A stretch of DNA of 64,000 nt from an uncultured Mobiluncus sp. GTDB lineage: Bacteria; Actinomycetota; Actinomycetes; Actinomycetales; Actinomycetaceae. This document shows, in pieces, positions 26,576 to 34,920 of this stretch. Each line of letters begins with the position of its first letter. Position 1 is the first letter of the stretch. Below the pieces are notes generated by a model. The model did no database searches and was not told the DNA's origin. It worked only from the letters and a program-made list of their open reading frames with translations. The stretch is taken from positions 1-64,000 of the forward strand of contig NZ_CAMYBV010000011.1 in assembly GCF_947254095.1 (NCBI RefSeq), given 5' to 3'. The position numbers and the translations under genes are program-made.

Positions 26576-27283
26576 CTACCGGAGCTTCCAAGTTTTGCGG
26601 TGCCAAACACTCGCACCCAATTCAGCCAGAGCGGCTCGATGGGCGGCGGTTCCGTAGCCCACATTTTTCGCCCAACCGTATCCGGGGTCGCACAAGCTCC
26701 GCATGAACGCGTCCCGATACACTTTCGCCAGTACGGACGCACCAGCAATTAGAGCGGCTTTCCCGTCCCCCTTCACCAGGGTTTCCACACTGACTTCCGG
26801 GGAGCTCACTAGGTTTCCCGCCCCGGCAAACAGGTCAGGCTGCGCCGGTGGGGCGAGATAGTCGAAGTTTCCGTCCAATCCCAGCTTTTGCGGCAGATGT
26901 CCACGAGCGTCCAGTTCGTTCAGAGCGCGCCACCCCGCCAGCCGCAGTGCGGGCATAATCCCCAATTCGTCGATTTCCGTATTGGAAGCCTGACCAATGG
27001 CAAAATCCCTAACCCAGGCCCTGATGGGTTCTTGCAACGCCAAGCGGCGGCGTTCCGTCAACTGCTTGGAATCGTTCAATCCAGGGGGGAAACCCTGGGG
27101 GAAATCAGGATTTTCCAAGCTGAGCTGGTCTATCACCGTCACCCCCACGCAAACCGGACCCGCCAGCGCGCCACGCCCGACCTCGTCCATTCCGCCAATC
27201 AGAGGGAAGCGTCCCCCTTGTCCGCTGCCATCGCGCTTCGCCAAAGCGGACAAAGCCGCGGTCTCCCAAGATAAATCAACCAC
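26576..27283 (-). CDS. rnhB: Ribonuclease HII
   Basis: Removes ribonucleotides from DNA and RNA from RNA:DNA hybrids. The catalytic motif DEVGRGALAGPV has Asp33 and Glu34; the later GDGKAALIAGASVLAKVYRD and GYGTAAHRAAL stretches complete the family pattern. 235 aa, normal length. It follows lepB by 10 bp and precedes the DUF2469 gene, the standard actinobacterial order. Confidence 0.95.
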   Translation of the reverse strand: MVDLSWETAALSALAKRDGSGQGGRFPLIGGMDEVGRGALAGPVCVGVTVIDQLSLENPDFPQGFPPGLNDSKQLTERRRLALQEPIRAWVRDFAIGQASNTEIDELGIMPALRLAGWRALNELDARGHLPQKLGLDGNFDYLAPPAQPDLFAGAGNLVSSPEVSVETLVKGDGKAALIAGASVLAKVYRDAFMRSLCDPGYGWAKNVGYGTAAHRAALAELGASVWHRKTWKLR

Positions 27284-27293
27284 TCAGCACACC

Positions 27294-28631
27294 TCAACCC
27301 CCGCGGGGTGGAGTCTCGTTTGCTTCCGAACTGAATTCATCACTCGGGGCGGCCGGCTTGGGAATGTTGTAAAAAGCGCAGCTGGGCGCGATGAACTTCA
27401 TGCGTTCAATGGGCCAAATCACGACGAAAGCCCGCCCCACCACGTTCGATTCAGAGACAAAACCGTGGGAAGGCTTGTCCTGGTGCCAACGGGAATCGGC
27501 GGAATGCGGCCGATTGTCCCCCATCACCCACAGCGATTTCTTGGGCACGACCACAGAAAACTCGATGTCAGACGAGACCCCGGTCTGGGGGATGTAGTCC
27601 TCATCGATGGACTTGCCGTTGATGGTCATCAGCCCGTCATCGTCACAGCAAGTCACATCATCGCCAGGCAATCCAATCACACGTTTGATCAGATAACCTT
27701 GAGAGTCTTCAGGCAGCAAGCCCACGAAAATCCCGAAACTCTTAATCTTGGTGGCAATCTGGAACGGAGTGTTGTCAGGAGGGCGTCGGCGCATCTGCTC
27801 GGCGGCGCTTTCGCTCCACCCCTCCACATCTTCAAAAACGATGATGTCGCCGCGGTTGATGTCTCCGTGCCGGGCGGAAAACTTGTTTACCAGCACAGAG
27901 TCGTTAATCATCAGGGTTTTTTCCATGGACTGCGACGGGATGTAAAAGGGCTGCAGCAGAAACAATCGAATCAGCGAACTGATGGCTAGCGCCGTAATCA
28001 CCACCGCGATGAACTCGAAGTACCACGGCAAATCCAACGCCATATGCGCGCGGTCTGTACCCTCGGGTCCGGGCCTAGCCCCGGGAGGGAGGGCGTTCAT
28101 ACCCACCGGTCTGGGAATCCTATTGCCACGCCCCCGTTTCGTTCCGTTTTCCGCATCGTCGAGTTGGAAGTCAGTTTCGTCGTCCTCTTTGAGGAATTTT
28201 TGTTCTCCGGGAGTCTCGGGCAATTCCTCGATTTCTGGCATCATACCGGGAAAAGGCATCGCACCATAGGGCGGGAAAGGCATCCCGGGAAACGGCCCCA
28301 TCCCCGCCGACGGAAGTCCCCCTGGCCCCGGCATTAACGGCATCCCGTTGGGATCCATCCCGGGAAACTCTGCCCCATCCGGTGGCGGCAACTGCGGAGG
28401 GTATCCTCCCAGGAAAGCCTCTGGCGGGAAAGGCATTCCTGCACCTCCCGGCCCATACGCCCCCTCTTCACCGGGAAGCGGCCCACCGGGGAACCCTTCG
28501 TAACCGGCAGGGAAAGGGCCGGGCATGGTTCCTGCCCCGGCAAACTGTGGATTCATGCCGAAGCCGTCCGGAGAGGCACCCGAGAACTGCGCGTCTCGGT
28601 TGTCATTCTCAGGCTGCTGGGGCATCGTCAT
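27294..28631 (-). CDS. lepB: Signal peptidase I with long Pro/Gly/Met-rich N-terminus
   Basis: Type I signal peptidase, which cuts Sec and Tat signal peptides outside the membrane. Membrane helix about 204-226, then catalytic Ser235 in IPSQSM and Lys316 in YLIKRVIGLPGD; WVMGDNRPHSADSR is the last conserved box. Residues 1-130 are a low-complexity region of PGM, FPGM and GGYPP units that would lie in the cytoplasm; this is far longer than usual tails. It resembles the repeat protein at 4387-6339 in composition. No clear Shine-Dalgarno at either ATG (28631 or 28625). Confidence 0.92.
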   Translation of the reverse strand: MTMPQQPENDNRDAQFSGASPDGFGMNPQFAGAGTMPGPFPAGYEGFPGGPLPGEEGAYGPGGAGMPFPPEAFLGGYPPQLPPPDGAEFPGMDPNGMPLMPGPGGLPSAGMGPFPGMPFPPYGAMPFPGMMPEIEELPETPGEQKFLKEDDETDFQLDDAENGTKRGRGNRIPRPVGMNALPPGARPGPEGTDRAHMALDLPWYFEFIAVVITALAISSLIRLFLLQPFYIPSQSMEKTLMINDSVLVNKFSARHGDINRGDIIVFEDVEGWSESAAEQMRRRPPDNTPFQIATKIKSFGIFVGLLPEDSQGYLIKRVIGLPGDDVTCCDDDGLMTINGKSIDEDYIPQTGVSSDIEFSVVVPKKSLWVMGDNRPHSADSRWHQDKPSHGFVSESNVVGRAFVVIWPIERMKFIAPSCAFYNIPKPAAPSDEFSSEANETPPRGG

Positions 28632-28655
28632 AACAAAAAGAATAACCTAAAAGGC

Positions 28656-28689
28656 TAAAAGAAGCCCAAACATTTTCGGTTTGAGCTTC
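28656..28689 (-). terminator. Rho-independent terminator after rplS
   Basis: On the minus strand GAAGCTCAAAC pairs with GTTTGGGCTTC (11 bp with one G-U pair, 7-nt loop), followed by TTTT. This ends rplS transcripts and implies that lepB downstream has its own promoter. Confidence 0.8.
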
Positions 28690-28798
28690 CTTTAGGATGA
28701 ATTTTTGCGGCAGATCCCGCCTTGACTTTCTGACTGTCTAGAGCCGGTTTTCTCGCTTTCTCCGGCTGGGGGTCAGCGACTGCCGCGATGGCTGCGAG

Positions 28799-29146
28799 TT
28801 AGCGCTTTTCGACAACCTTAGCCGCCTTGCCGTGGCGATCACGCAGGTAGTACAGCTTGGCACGGCGCACATCGCCGCGGGTCACTACCTCAATCTTGTC
28901 GACAGTCGGGGCATGCAGCGGGAAAGTACGTTCCACACCGGTGCCGAAAGACAGCTTCCGCACGGTGAAGGTTTCCCCTACCCCGCCGCCGTGACGAGCG
29001 ATAACTACGCCCTGGAAAATCTGAATACGGGAACGGTTCCCCTCGATAACCTTTACGTGCACCTTTACGGTGTCGCCCGGACGAAAATCCGGAACATCCT
29101 CACGCATTACGGCTTTGCCGATTTCCTCAACCAGAGGCTTCTGCAT
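28799..29146 (-). CDS. rplS: 50S ribosomal protein L19
   Basis: A 115-aa L19 at the 30S-50S interface. Conserved text: DFRPGDTVKVHVKVIEGNRSRIQIFQGVVIARHGGGVGETFTVRK and RAKLYYLRDRHGKAAKV. Flanked by a clear terminator downstream and a 264-bp gene-free gap upstream (29147-29410), in which I saw no gene and no certain promoter. Confidence 0.97.
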   Translation of the reverse strand: MQKPLVEEIGKAVMREDVPDFRPGDTVKVHVKVIEGNRSRIQIFQGVVIARHGGGVGETFTVRKLSFGTGVERTFPLHAPTVDKIEVVTRGDVRRAKLYYLRDRHGKAAKVVEKR

Positions 29147-29410
29147 TGTTTCTCCTTGACGCTCCTGCCACAGGTCAAAAACGTCTCACTGCGGGCACCC
29201 TACGCCATAGCGTTGTGCCGATTGTTTATCGCTCCGTATTCGGGTCCCCCTGTGGCAGGTTGCCCGCGAAGCCGTACCATTTTGCCACAAACTTGGGCCG
29301 GAACGCCACTTTTGCTGTTACGCGCTCAATTCATCCACCCAGTCACACCAAACCAGCGGTGATTCGTGGACCGCGCGGGACGGCATCGCACCCGCGAAAT
29401 TACACACCCA

Positions 29411-30949
29411 TCAGGCACTATCTCGGTCGAAAACCCGACGCATCACCACGTCTTGGTTTTCCATGCCCCCTACCGTAAATGTTCGTTTTCCGACGCGCCG
29501 GAATCCGTGGTGTTTATAGAATTTTTGGGCCCGTTTGTTATAGATGGAGGTCCCCAGGCACACCCCTGGGACATGGCTGCCCCTCTCCAAGTCTGTCAAT
29601 GCCGCTTCCAGCAGCGCCCCGGACAGCCCTGTGGAATGCAGGGCTTCGCGCACATAGCACTTCGACAGGTAAGCGTCCCCGGCGACAATTCCCGCCTGCG
29701 CAGCTTCTGCCTCCCCCAGATGTACCTTCGCATAGGTATATCCCACCAGTTCACCGCCCATTTCTGCCACCCAGTAGCGATGTTCTTGCGGATTATCGAG
29801 ACGCGCTTTCACCGCCTCGATGTCGAACTCAACGGCTACGAACTGGGCAATCGCATCGGCGCTGATGTAGGCCGGACAAGCCAGAGGGAACGTCTCCGAC
29901 CCCAAAGCGGACAGCGCTAGGGCCTCCCCTCGGTCGGGCTGGCGAATCCGCAGGGGAACCGCAACCAAATCAGCATCTCCCGGCCGTGCGCCGCTTGCCG
30001 GCAGCATATCGCCCGACGACCCCGCCTGGTGCGTCGCCCCTGCCTGACCCACCTCGTGCGCCCCACGTGCCCCTCCTGCCTCGCCCAGCCGAGACAGACC
30101 GATAGCCTCCAAATCCTGGGGCGTCACGTAAAGCCACCCCAGCGAGGCCAGCTTTTCTCGCCCGCGCTTGCTCAGCAGCCCAGCATCCAATCCCGCCAGC
30201 AAATCCGGGCGACGCAGGCAGGTTTTTTCAATGGCTCGTTCCCGGCGCCAGGCTTCAATTTCGGCATGGTTTCCGCCTTTCAGCACCTCGGGAACGGCCA
30301 GGTCACGCCACACTTCGGGACGGGTATAGCAGGGGTATTCCAACAGCCCCGTCCCCTCATAAGACTCCTCCACCAAAGACTCCGGGTTGCCCACCATGCC
30401 ATCGAGCAGCCGTCCTACGGCTTCAATCAGCGCCACGGCGGCAATTTCCCCGCCGTTGAGCACGTAATCCCCCAAGGAATATTCGAACACTTCCAGGTCG
30501 GGGTAACGTTGCTGGTCAGCATAGTGCTGGGCGACTCGCGAATCGATGCCCTCGTAACGTCCACACGCAATAATGACATTGTCCGCGTTCGTGGCTATCT
30601 GCCGGACTTTTGCCTGGGTCAGCGGCACTCCGGAGGGCGTAGGAATCGCCAGGATAGTTTTCGGGTTCACCAGGCCGGTCGGGCGGCTTTCCGGGGCGCT
30701 GTCCGCAGGCCGGCCTGGCAGGTCGCCCCGTGCGGCATCGATGGCTTTGCCCCAAATATCGGCCCGCATCACCATGCCGGCTCCCCCGCCGTAGGGAGTG
30801 TCATCGACGGAATGGTGTGGATCATCGGTGAAGTCGCGCAGATTCGTGACGTCCCAGCTCAGCACCCCGTTTTGCGCCGCTTTGCCCAGCAGCGACAAAC
30901 CGAGCACCTCAAAGAACTCGGGGAAAATCGTCAGAATCTGAAAACGCAT
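29411..30949 (-). CDS. trmD: TrmD tRNA(m1G37) methyltransferase fused to a GNAT acetyltransferase
   Basis: A 512-aa fusion. Residues 1-270 are complete TrmD: the trefoil-knot SAM site with TPSGVPLTQAKVRQIA, ACGRYEGIDSRV and YVLNGGEIAAVALIEAVGRL. TrmD makes m1G at G37 of several tRNAs and prevents frameshifting. An Ala/Gly linker (GEAGGARGAHEVGQAGATH) leads to a GNAT domain (about 335-505): TFPLACPAYISADAI, YLSKCYVREALHSTGLSGALL for acetyl-CoA, and RAQKFYKHHGFRRVG. Elsewhere this GNAT type is usually a separate protein. Start is the ATG at 30949 (AAGGTGAGG upstream). Its substrate is unknown. No stop codon or frame break separates the two parts. Confidence 0.9.
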   Translation of the reverse strand: MRFQILTIFPEFFEVLGLSLLGKAAQNGVLSWDVTNLRDFTDDPHHSVDDTPYGGGAGMVMRADIWGKAIDAARGDLPGRPADSAPESRPTGLVNPKTILAIPTPSGVPLTQAKVRQIATNADNVIIACGRYEGIDSRVAQHYADQQRYPDLEVFEYSLGDYVLNGGEIAAVALIEAVGRLLDGMVGNPESLVEESYEGTGLLEYPCYTRPEVWRDLAVPEVLKGGNHAEIEAWRRERAIEKTCLRRPDLLAGLDAGLLSKRGREKLASLGWLYVTPQDLEAIGLSRLGEAGGARGAHEVGQAGATHQAGSSGDMLPASGARPGDADLVAVPLRIRQPDRGEALALSALGSETFPLACPAYISADAIAQFVAVEFDIEAVKARLDNPQEHRYWVAEMGGELVGYTYAKVHLGEAEAAQAGIVAGDAYLSKCYVREALHSTGLSGALLEAALTDLERGSHVPGVCLGTSIYNKRAQKFYKHHGFRRVGKRTFTVGGMENQDVVMRRVFDRDSA

Positions 30950-31008
30950 CATCCTCACCTTTATTCAGAAAGTCTATCGACAACCTGACCGGAAAACGTC
31001 GAACCGTC

Positions 31009-31590
31009 CTAGTGCGGCGGAAACAATCCTCCGGGCGGATCCATCGTGACCACTTGACTATCTAAATCGACATCAGGGACGATTTCATAAACAAAAGGCA
31101 CCAGGATTGTCTCCCCGCCCGCAGTCGTGACTTCCAACAGGTCTTGGGCTGGCGCCAACAACAGGTCGCTGACGGTGCCAAGCGTTTCCCCCGCCAGGTC
31201 CACCGCTCGCAGCCCCACCAGTTCGTGGCGGTAAAATCCTTCGTCACTCTCACTTTGTTCGTGGCAGTCGGCGGTTTGCGTATCGGCGGTGCCGGGTTCG
31301 GGTGAGTCTATGGCCTCGGGGCACAAGGCCGGTGCATCGGTTTCGATATAGAGTTTCGTCCCGCTGAGGGTTTCGGCGCCGTTGCGGTCGGGGATTTCCT
31401 GGAAAGACACCACGAAGTGTTTACCGCTCATCCGCGCTCGGTTTACCGTCAGCGTAGCCGGGGTTTTCCGGCTGGTTAACAGGACTGTACCGGGGGCAAA
31501 TCGAGAACCCGGGTCGTCCGTGTGCAGGGCGACCCGGACTTCGCCGCGAACCCCGCTGGCGCGCCCGATGACCCCAACCGTGAGTTTCAC
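31009..31590 (-). CDS. rimM: 16S rRNA processing protein RimM
   Basis: A 193-aa 30S maturation factor that binds S19. N-terminal barrel with VGVIGRASGVRGEVRVALHTDDPGSRF and C-terminal PRC barrel with YRHELVGLRAVDLAGETLGTVSDLL and ILVPFVYEIVPDVDL. A Glu/Ser-rich insert (PEPGTADTQTADCHEQSESDE) separates the two. Starts with GTG at 31590 behind GGAAGGGG. trmD lies 59 bp downstream of its stop. Confidence 0.93.
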   Translation of the reverse strand: MKLTVGVIGRASGVRGEVRVALHTDDPGSRFAPGTVLLTSRKTPATLTVNRARMSGKHFVVSFQEIPDRNGAETLSGTKLYIETDAPALCPEAIDSPEPGTADTQTADCHEQSESDEGFYRHELVGLRAVDLAGETLGTVSDLLLAPAQDLLEVTTAGGETILVPFVYEIVPDVDLDSQVVTMDPPGGLFPPH

Positions 31591-31621
31591 CGCTGACCCC
31601 TTCCCGAAACGATAAGTGCGT

Positions 31622-31658
31622 TAAAAAGTTTGACCCCCGCTATCGGCGGGGATCAAAC
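31622..31658 (-). terminator. Rho-independent terminator between khpA and rimM
   Basis: Minus-strand arms GTTTGA-CCCCGC and GCGGGG-TCAAAC form a long interrupted stem followed by TTTTT. It stops or reduces rpsP-khpA transcription before rimM-trmD, so S16/KhpA and RimM/TrmD levels are probably set apart. Confidence 0.8.
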
Positions 31659-31669
31659 CAAATGACTAT

Positions 31670-31915
31670 TTAGTGCCGATCTTGGTCGATGACATCGACG
31701 CGGACGCTACCCTGAGTAGACAGTGCCGAAGCCACCGAACGCAGCGCTTTCGCGGTGCGGCCATTACGGCCAATAACTCGACCCAAATCCGAGGGGGCAA
31801 CGTGTACTTCCAGGAGCTTGCCGCGGCGCAAAGACTTTTCGCTCACGCGTACGGCTTCTGGCTCGTCGACGATACCGCTGACCAAGTGTTCCAAAGAATC
31901 TGCAAGCATCGACAT
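31670..31915 (-). CDS. khpA: KH-domain RNA-binding protein KhpA
   Basis: An 81-aa single KH domain. The GxxG loop is GRNG at residues 49-52 (VIGRNGRTAKALRS). In other bacteria KhpA pairs with KhpB/Jag to bind sRNA and mRNA and affects cell division. Its ATG overlaps the rpsP stop by one base (TAATG). The rpsP-khpA order is widely conserved. Confidence 0.93.
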   Translation of the reverse strand: MSMLADSLEHLVSGIVDEPEAVRVSEKSLRRGKLLEVHVAPSDLGRVIGRNGRTAKALRSVASALSTQGSVRVDVIDQDRH

Positions 31916-32436
31916 TATTGCGCCGTTTCCTCAGTCTTTTCCTCAGCAGGGGCTTCCTCAGCCTTTTCTTCGGCGGGAGCCTCCTCAGCGGGGGCTTCCT
32001 CGGCCTTCGCGGCCTCAGCTTCCTCAGCCTTCGCGGCCTCTTCGGCTTCCTTCTTGGCCTTGGCTTCGGCTTCGGCCTTCTTTGCCTTCGCCTTTTCCGC
32101 GGCGTCGTCCGCAGCCTTCACCGCGGCCTCCACATCGGCTCCGGCGTCCTTAACCTGGATACGGTTCTCAACGACCTTGGCGCCCTTGAACGTCGCCCAA
32201 TCGCCGGACAACACCAAGAAACGGTGTACCGCGTCGGACGGCTGGGCTCCCACGCTCAACCAGTACTGGATGCGCTCCGAGTTCAGTTCAATCAAAGACG
32301 GCTGCTGGTTGGGGTCGTACTTGCCGACCTCCTCGATGACACGACCGTCGCGCTTCTTGCGGCTGTCGACCACGACCACCCGGTAAATGGGGTGGTGAAT
32401 CTTGCCAATTCGCTTCAAACGAATACGTACTGCCAC
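31915..32436 (-). CDS. rpsP: 30S ribosomal protein S16 with long Ala/Glu/Lys tail
   Basis: Residues 1-90 are normal S16: MAVRIRLKRIGKIHHPIYRVVVVDSRKKRDGRVIEEVGKYDP. The remaining 80 or so residues are a charged tail (AAEKAKAKKAEAEAKAKKEA, then EEAPAEE repeats) ending in EKTEETAQ. The first part of the tail is basic and helical, the second acidic. Many actinobacterial S16 proteins have some extension, but this one nearly doubles the protein. A probable promoter, TTTAAA-17 bp-CATAAT (32599-32571), lies about 135 bp upstream. Confidence 0.95.
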   Translation of the reverse strand: MAVRIRLKRIGKIHHPIYRVVVVDSRKKRDGRVIEEVGKYDPNQQPSLIELNSERIQYWLSVGAQPSDAVHRFLVLSGDWATFKGAKVVENRIQVKDAGADVEAAVKAADDAAEKAKAKKAEAEAKAKKEAEEAAKAEEAEAAKAEEAPAEEAPAEEKAEEAPAEEKTEETAQ

Positions 32437-32743
32437 TGTTGTGACTCTCCTTGTAATTCATGTCGCGAGCGCACAAAACCCCAGGTAGGGAAACACTAAA
32501 GCCTTGCTTTGCTCAAAATCCGGGGCCGTGGCCACGAGAGGGCGGCGACCAAAGCCCAGTACAACGTTCCATTATGCCCGATTTCTCACGATTTTTAAAA
32601 TTCAACAGCCCTCCCGGTTTAGTCTCCGCTTTCGCACCGGTGGCGCGGACGGTTCCGCGGGCAGAACAGGGTTTTTGCGGGGCTGGAAACGTGAGAAAAT
32701 ACCAAACGAACGAAGCCTGCAAAGGCATAGAAAGGATTAAGTG
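32437..32743. promoter_or_regulatory. Divergent region between rpsP and pfkA
   Basis: A 307-bp gene-free stretch. It holds the likely rpsP promoter (minus strand, -35 TTTAAA at 32599-32594 and -10 CATAAT at 32576-32571) and, toward pfkA, a hairpin CGCGGA-CGGT-TCCGCG at 32644-32659. The pfkA ribosome-binding site is AAAGG at 32731-32735. No reading frame here has a ribosome-binding site or looks real. Confidence 0.45.
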
Positions 32744-33868
32744 ATGGGTAATAAGCGTGTGGGGATTTTGACCGCTGGCGGGGACGCACCCGGCTTAAAC
32801 GCGGCAATCCGGGGTTTTGGACGCACCGCCATCGGCGAATATGGAATGAAACTCATCGGGTTTCAAAACGGGTTTCGGGGTTTAGCCCTGGACAAGCACA
32901 TCGAGTTGAATTCTGACTCGCTTTCCGGCATTTTGACCGTGGGAGGCACCATTTTGGGCACCTCTCGGGACAAGGTGCATCGTCTGAATCTGGACGGTAG
33001 GGAACGCGATATGACCGGGGAAATCGCCAAGGTTTACGATCGAAACAAATTGGACGCCCTGGTGACTTTGGGCGGTGGGGGGACCGCCAAGAATGCCCTA
33101 CGCCTGCAAAAGGCGGGGCTGAACGTGGTACACCTACCCAAGACTATTGACAACGATATCTGGGGCACCGATGATTCTTTCGGCTTTGCTACCGCTTTGG
33201 AAATCGCCACTGAGGCGATTGACCGATTGCACTCCACCGCGCACAGCCACCACCGCATTATCTTGGTGGAAATTATGGGTCACAAGGCCGGGTGGCTGAC
33301 TTTGGGGTCGGGTATCGCCGGGGGTGCCGACGTGATTTTGATTCCAGAAATCCCCTACACGATTGAGAGCATCACCAAGACTATTGAGCACCGCAAGAAA
33401 GCCGGTAAACATTTCTCGGTGGTGGCGGTAGCCGAGGGTGCAATGGACACCGAATATGCCGCACGTCTGCGGGTAGCGGATCAGCTCATTAAAGACGCCG
33501 ATTCCCCCGAGACTAAGGAAATGGCCCGCAATTCCAAAATGCACTTGGTTGATTCTCACCGCGAGCACACGTTCACTTTGGCTCGCCAACTCGAAGCCGC
33601 TACCGGTTTAGAGACGCGCGTGACCATTCTGGGCTACGTCCAACGCGGCGGCACCCCGGTGGCGGCAGACCGCGTACTGGCGACCCGGCTGGGAGCCGTG
33701 GGGGCTGCGGCGGTCGCTGACGGAGCTTCTGGAGTCATGGTGGCGACGCGAGCCAGCGAAACCGAACTGGCGCCTCTGGAAGACATCGCTGGCAAAGTGA
33801 AATATGTGCCTACCGACCACGAGTGGGTGAAAGCCGCGCGGGGCGTGGAAGTCGGCCTGGGGGATTAA
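32744..33868 (+). CDS. pfkA: 6-phosphofructokinase
   Basis: A 374-aa PfkA making fructose-1,6-bisphosphate. Motifs: TAGGDAPGLNAAIRG (phosphoryl-donor loop), PKTIDND at 132-138 with the catalytic Asp, and the fructose-6-phosphate loop EIMGHKAGWL. The donor-site motif, GGDG in E. coli PfkA, is GGGG here (110-113), so the Mg-binding Asp is missing, while Lys precedes TIDND as in PPi-type enzymes. The donor (ATP or PPi) is therefore not settled by sequence. Start is ATG 32744 rather than the GTG 3 nt upstream, by spacing from AAAGG. It could take fructose-6-phosphate from the sialic-acid operon into glycolysis. Confidence 0.92.
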   Translation: MGNKRVGILTAGGDAPGLNAAIRGFGRTAIGEYGMKLIGFQNGFRGLALDKHIELNSDSLSGILTVGGTILGTSRDKVHRLNLDGRERDMTGEIAKVYDRNKLDALVTLGGGGTAKNALRLQKAGLNVVHLPKTIDNDIWGTDDSFGFATALEIATEAIDRLHSTAHSHHRIILVEIMGHKAGWLTLGSGIAGGADVILIPEIPYTIESITKTIEHRKKAGKHFSVVAVAEGAMDTEYAARLRVADQLIKDADSPETKEMARNSKMHLVDSHREHTFTLARQLEAATGLETRVTILGYVQRGGTPVAADRVLATRLGAVGAAAVADGASGVMVATRASETELAPLEDIAGKVKYVPTDHEWVKAARGVEVGLGD

Positions 33869-34224
33869 TCCCTGTGCGCCGTCTTTGGCGGGAAAACACC
33901 CAATGCCTGCGGGAACCGCTCGCACACTCTTGAGAAACTGCCGGAACTTCCACAGTTTTTCACGCGCAATAAATCTTGCACAGATTTAACACGCCCCTGC
34001 CTATTTCGTTACAAATGCCGCTTAGGATGAGGCTACAACTTAACTTCATTGCCAAGCCGACTCTGCCTAGCAGTTGAGGGGGCCAAAATCCGGGGCGCGG
34101 TGGCGTCTCGGATTTTTTCTAACCGCGTTTTTGCGCTGGTCTGCGCCGGCACCCGGTTTGAGCTGCGTTTCAATCACGAATCCGGCCCGGCGCCGGGGTG
34201 ACCTGGTGGACTCTGGGCTGCGGT
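33869..34224. other. Gene-free convergent region with a bidirectional terminator
   Basis: pfkA and the Nudix gene converge on this 356-bp stretch. Apart from the terminator at 34085-34118, I see only a short palindrome over the pfkA stop (GGGATTAATCCC) and no supported coding sequence. The first 200 bases contain no other clear signal. Confidence 0.6.
34085..34118. terminator. Bidirectional Rho-independent terminator between pfkA and the Nudix gene
   Basis: AAAATCCGGGGCGC (34085-34098) pairs along its full length with GCGTCTCGGATTTT (34103-34116), two G-U pairs included, around a 4-nt loop. A's precede and T's follow, so it works on both strands for the two converging genes. Confidence 0.8.
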
Positions 34225-34878
34225 TCAGTCGAAAATGACTTGCCAGTTGGGGTCGCGATGCGCTTTCAGGCACATCGCGACCTGTTCGGGCGTGGTTTTG
34301 CCGAGCGACATTTCTGGCAGCTCATCGAGCCCAAACCAGCCAATCTCGGTCGTTTCGAGGTTCTCCGTAAAGTCCCCGCCCAGCAAGGTGCATTCCACAA
34401 AAAACGCGTAAACATGAAATATACCTCTGCTGGGATTATGTTTGCGCTTATCGATTAACGCGAGCAGCCTGTCGGTTTTCACCTGCATTCCGGATTCCTC
34501 GTAAGCCTCTTTAATGGTGTTTTCCCCCACACTCAGCCCCTCGTCAATCCAGCCTCCCGGCATGGACCAACGCCCATCCGAGCCTTCATGCACCAGCAGA
34601 ATCTTGTCTCCGTCTACTCCCGGACGCCCCGAGCCGTCGCCAAAAATAACGGCACGCGAATCAACTTTCGGTGTGCGGTACCCATAGTCCTCCAGCAGCA
34701 CGTCGCGTACCTGTTCGGGATTGTTGCCCGTGAGGCGTGCCAAGAGTTCCGCCGCCAGTTCACGAGTCTGGGTCGCTCGATCCCGGTCATAGTCATCATG
34801 ACCATAGAACTCGCCGGCCTGACCAATAGCCTGCAACTCTAATATGAGGTCCACCACGTCTTTATTTACAGTTTCCAC
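34225..34878 (-). CDS. Nudix hydrolase with N-terminal accessory domain
   Basis: A 217-aa enzyme of the type with a helical N-terminal Nudix accessory domain (residues 1-65, LILELQAIGQAGEFYGHDDYD) followed by the catalytic domain. The Nudix box reads GGWIDEGLSVGENTIKEAYE then ESG; the usual GE is GL and RE is KE, but the EExG glutamates remain. Relatives hydrolyse ADP-ribose, CDP-choline or sugar nucleotides; the substrate here is open. A NifX-like gene lies upstream with a 42-bp gap, possibly cotranscribed. Confidence 0.88.
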   Translation of the reverse strand: METVNKDVVDLILELQAIGQAGEFYGHDDYDRDRATQTRELAAELLARLTGNNPEQVRDVLLEDYGYRTPKVDSRAVIFGDGSGRPGVDGDKILLVHEGSDGRWSMPGGWIDEGLSVGENTIKEAYEESGMQVKTDRLLALIDKRKHNPSRGIFHVYAFFVECTLLGGDFTENLETTEIGWFGLDELPEMSLGKTTPEQVAMCLKAHRDPNWQVIFD

Positions 34879-34920
34879 TTGCCTTTTTCCTCGTCGTCGT
34901 AATTTTCAAAGCAATCAACA

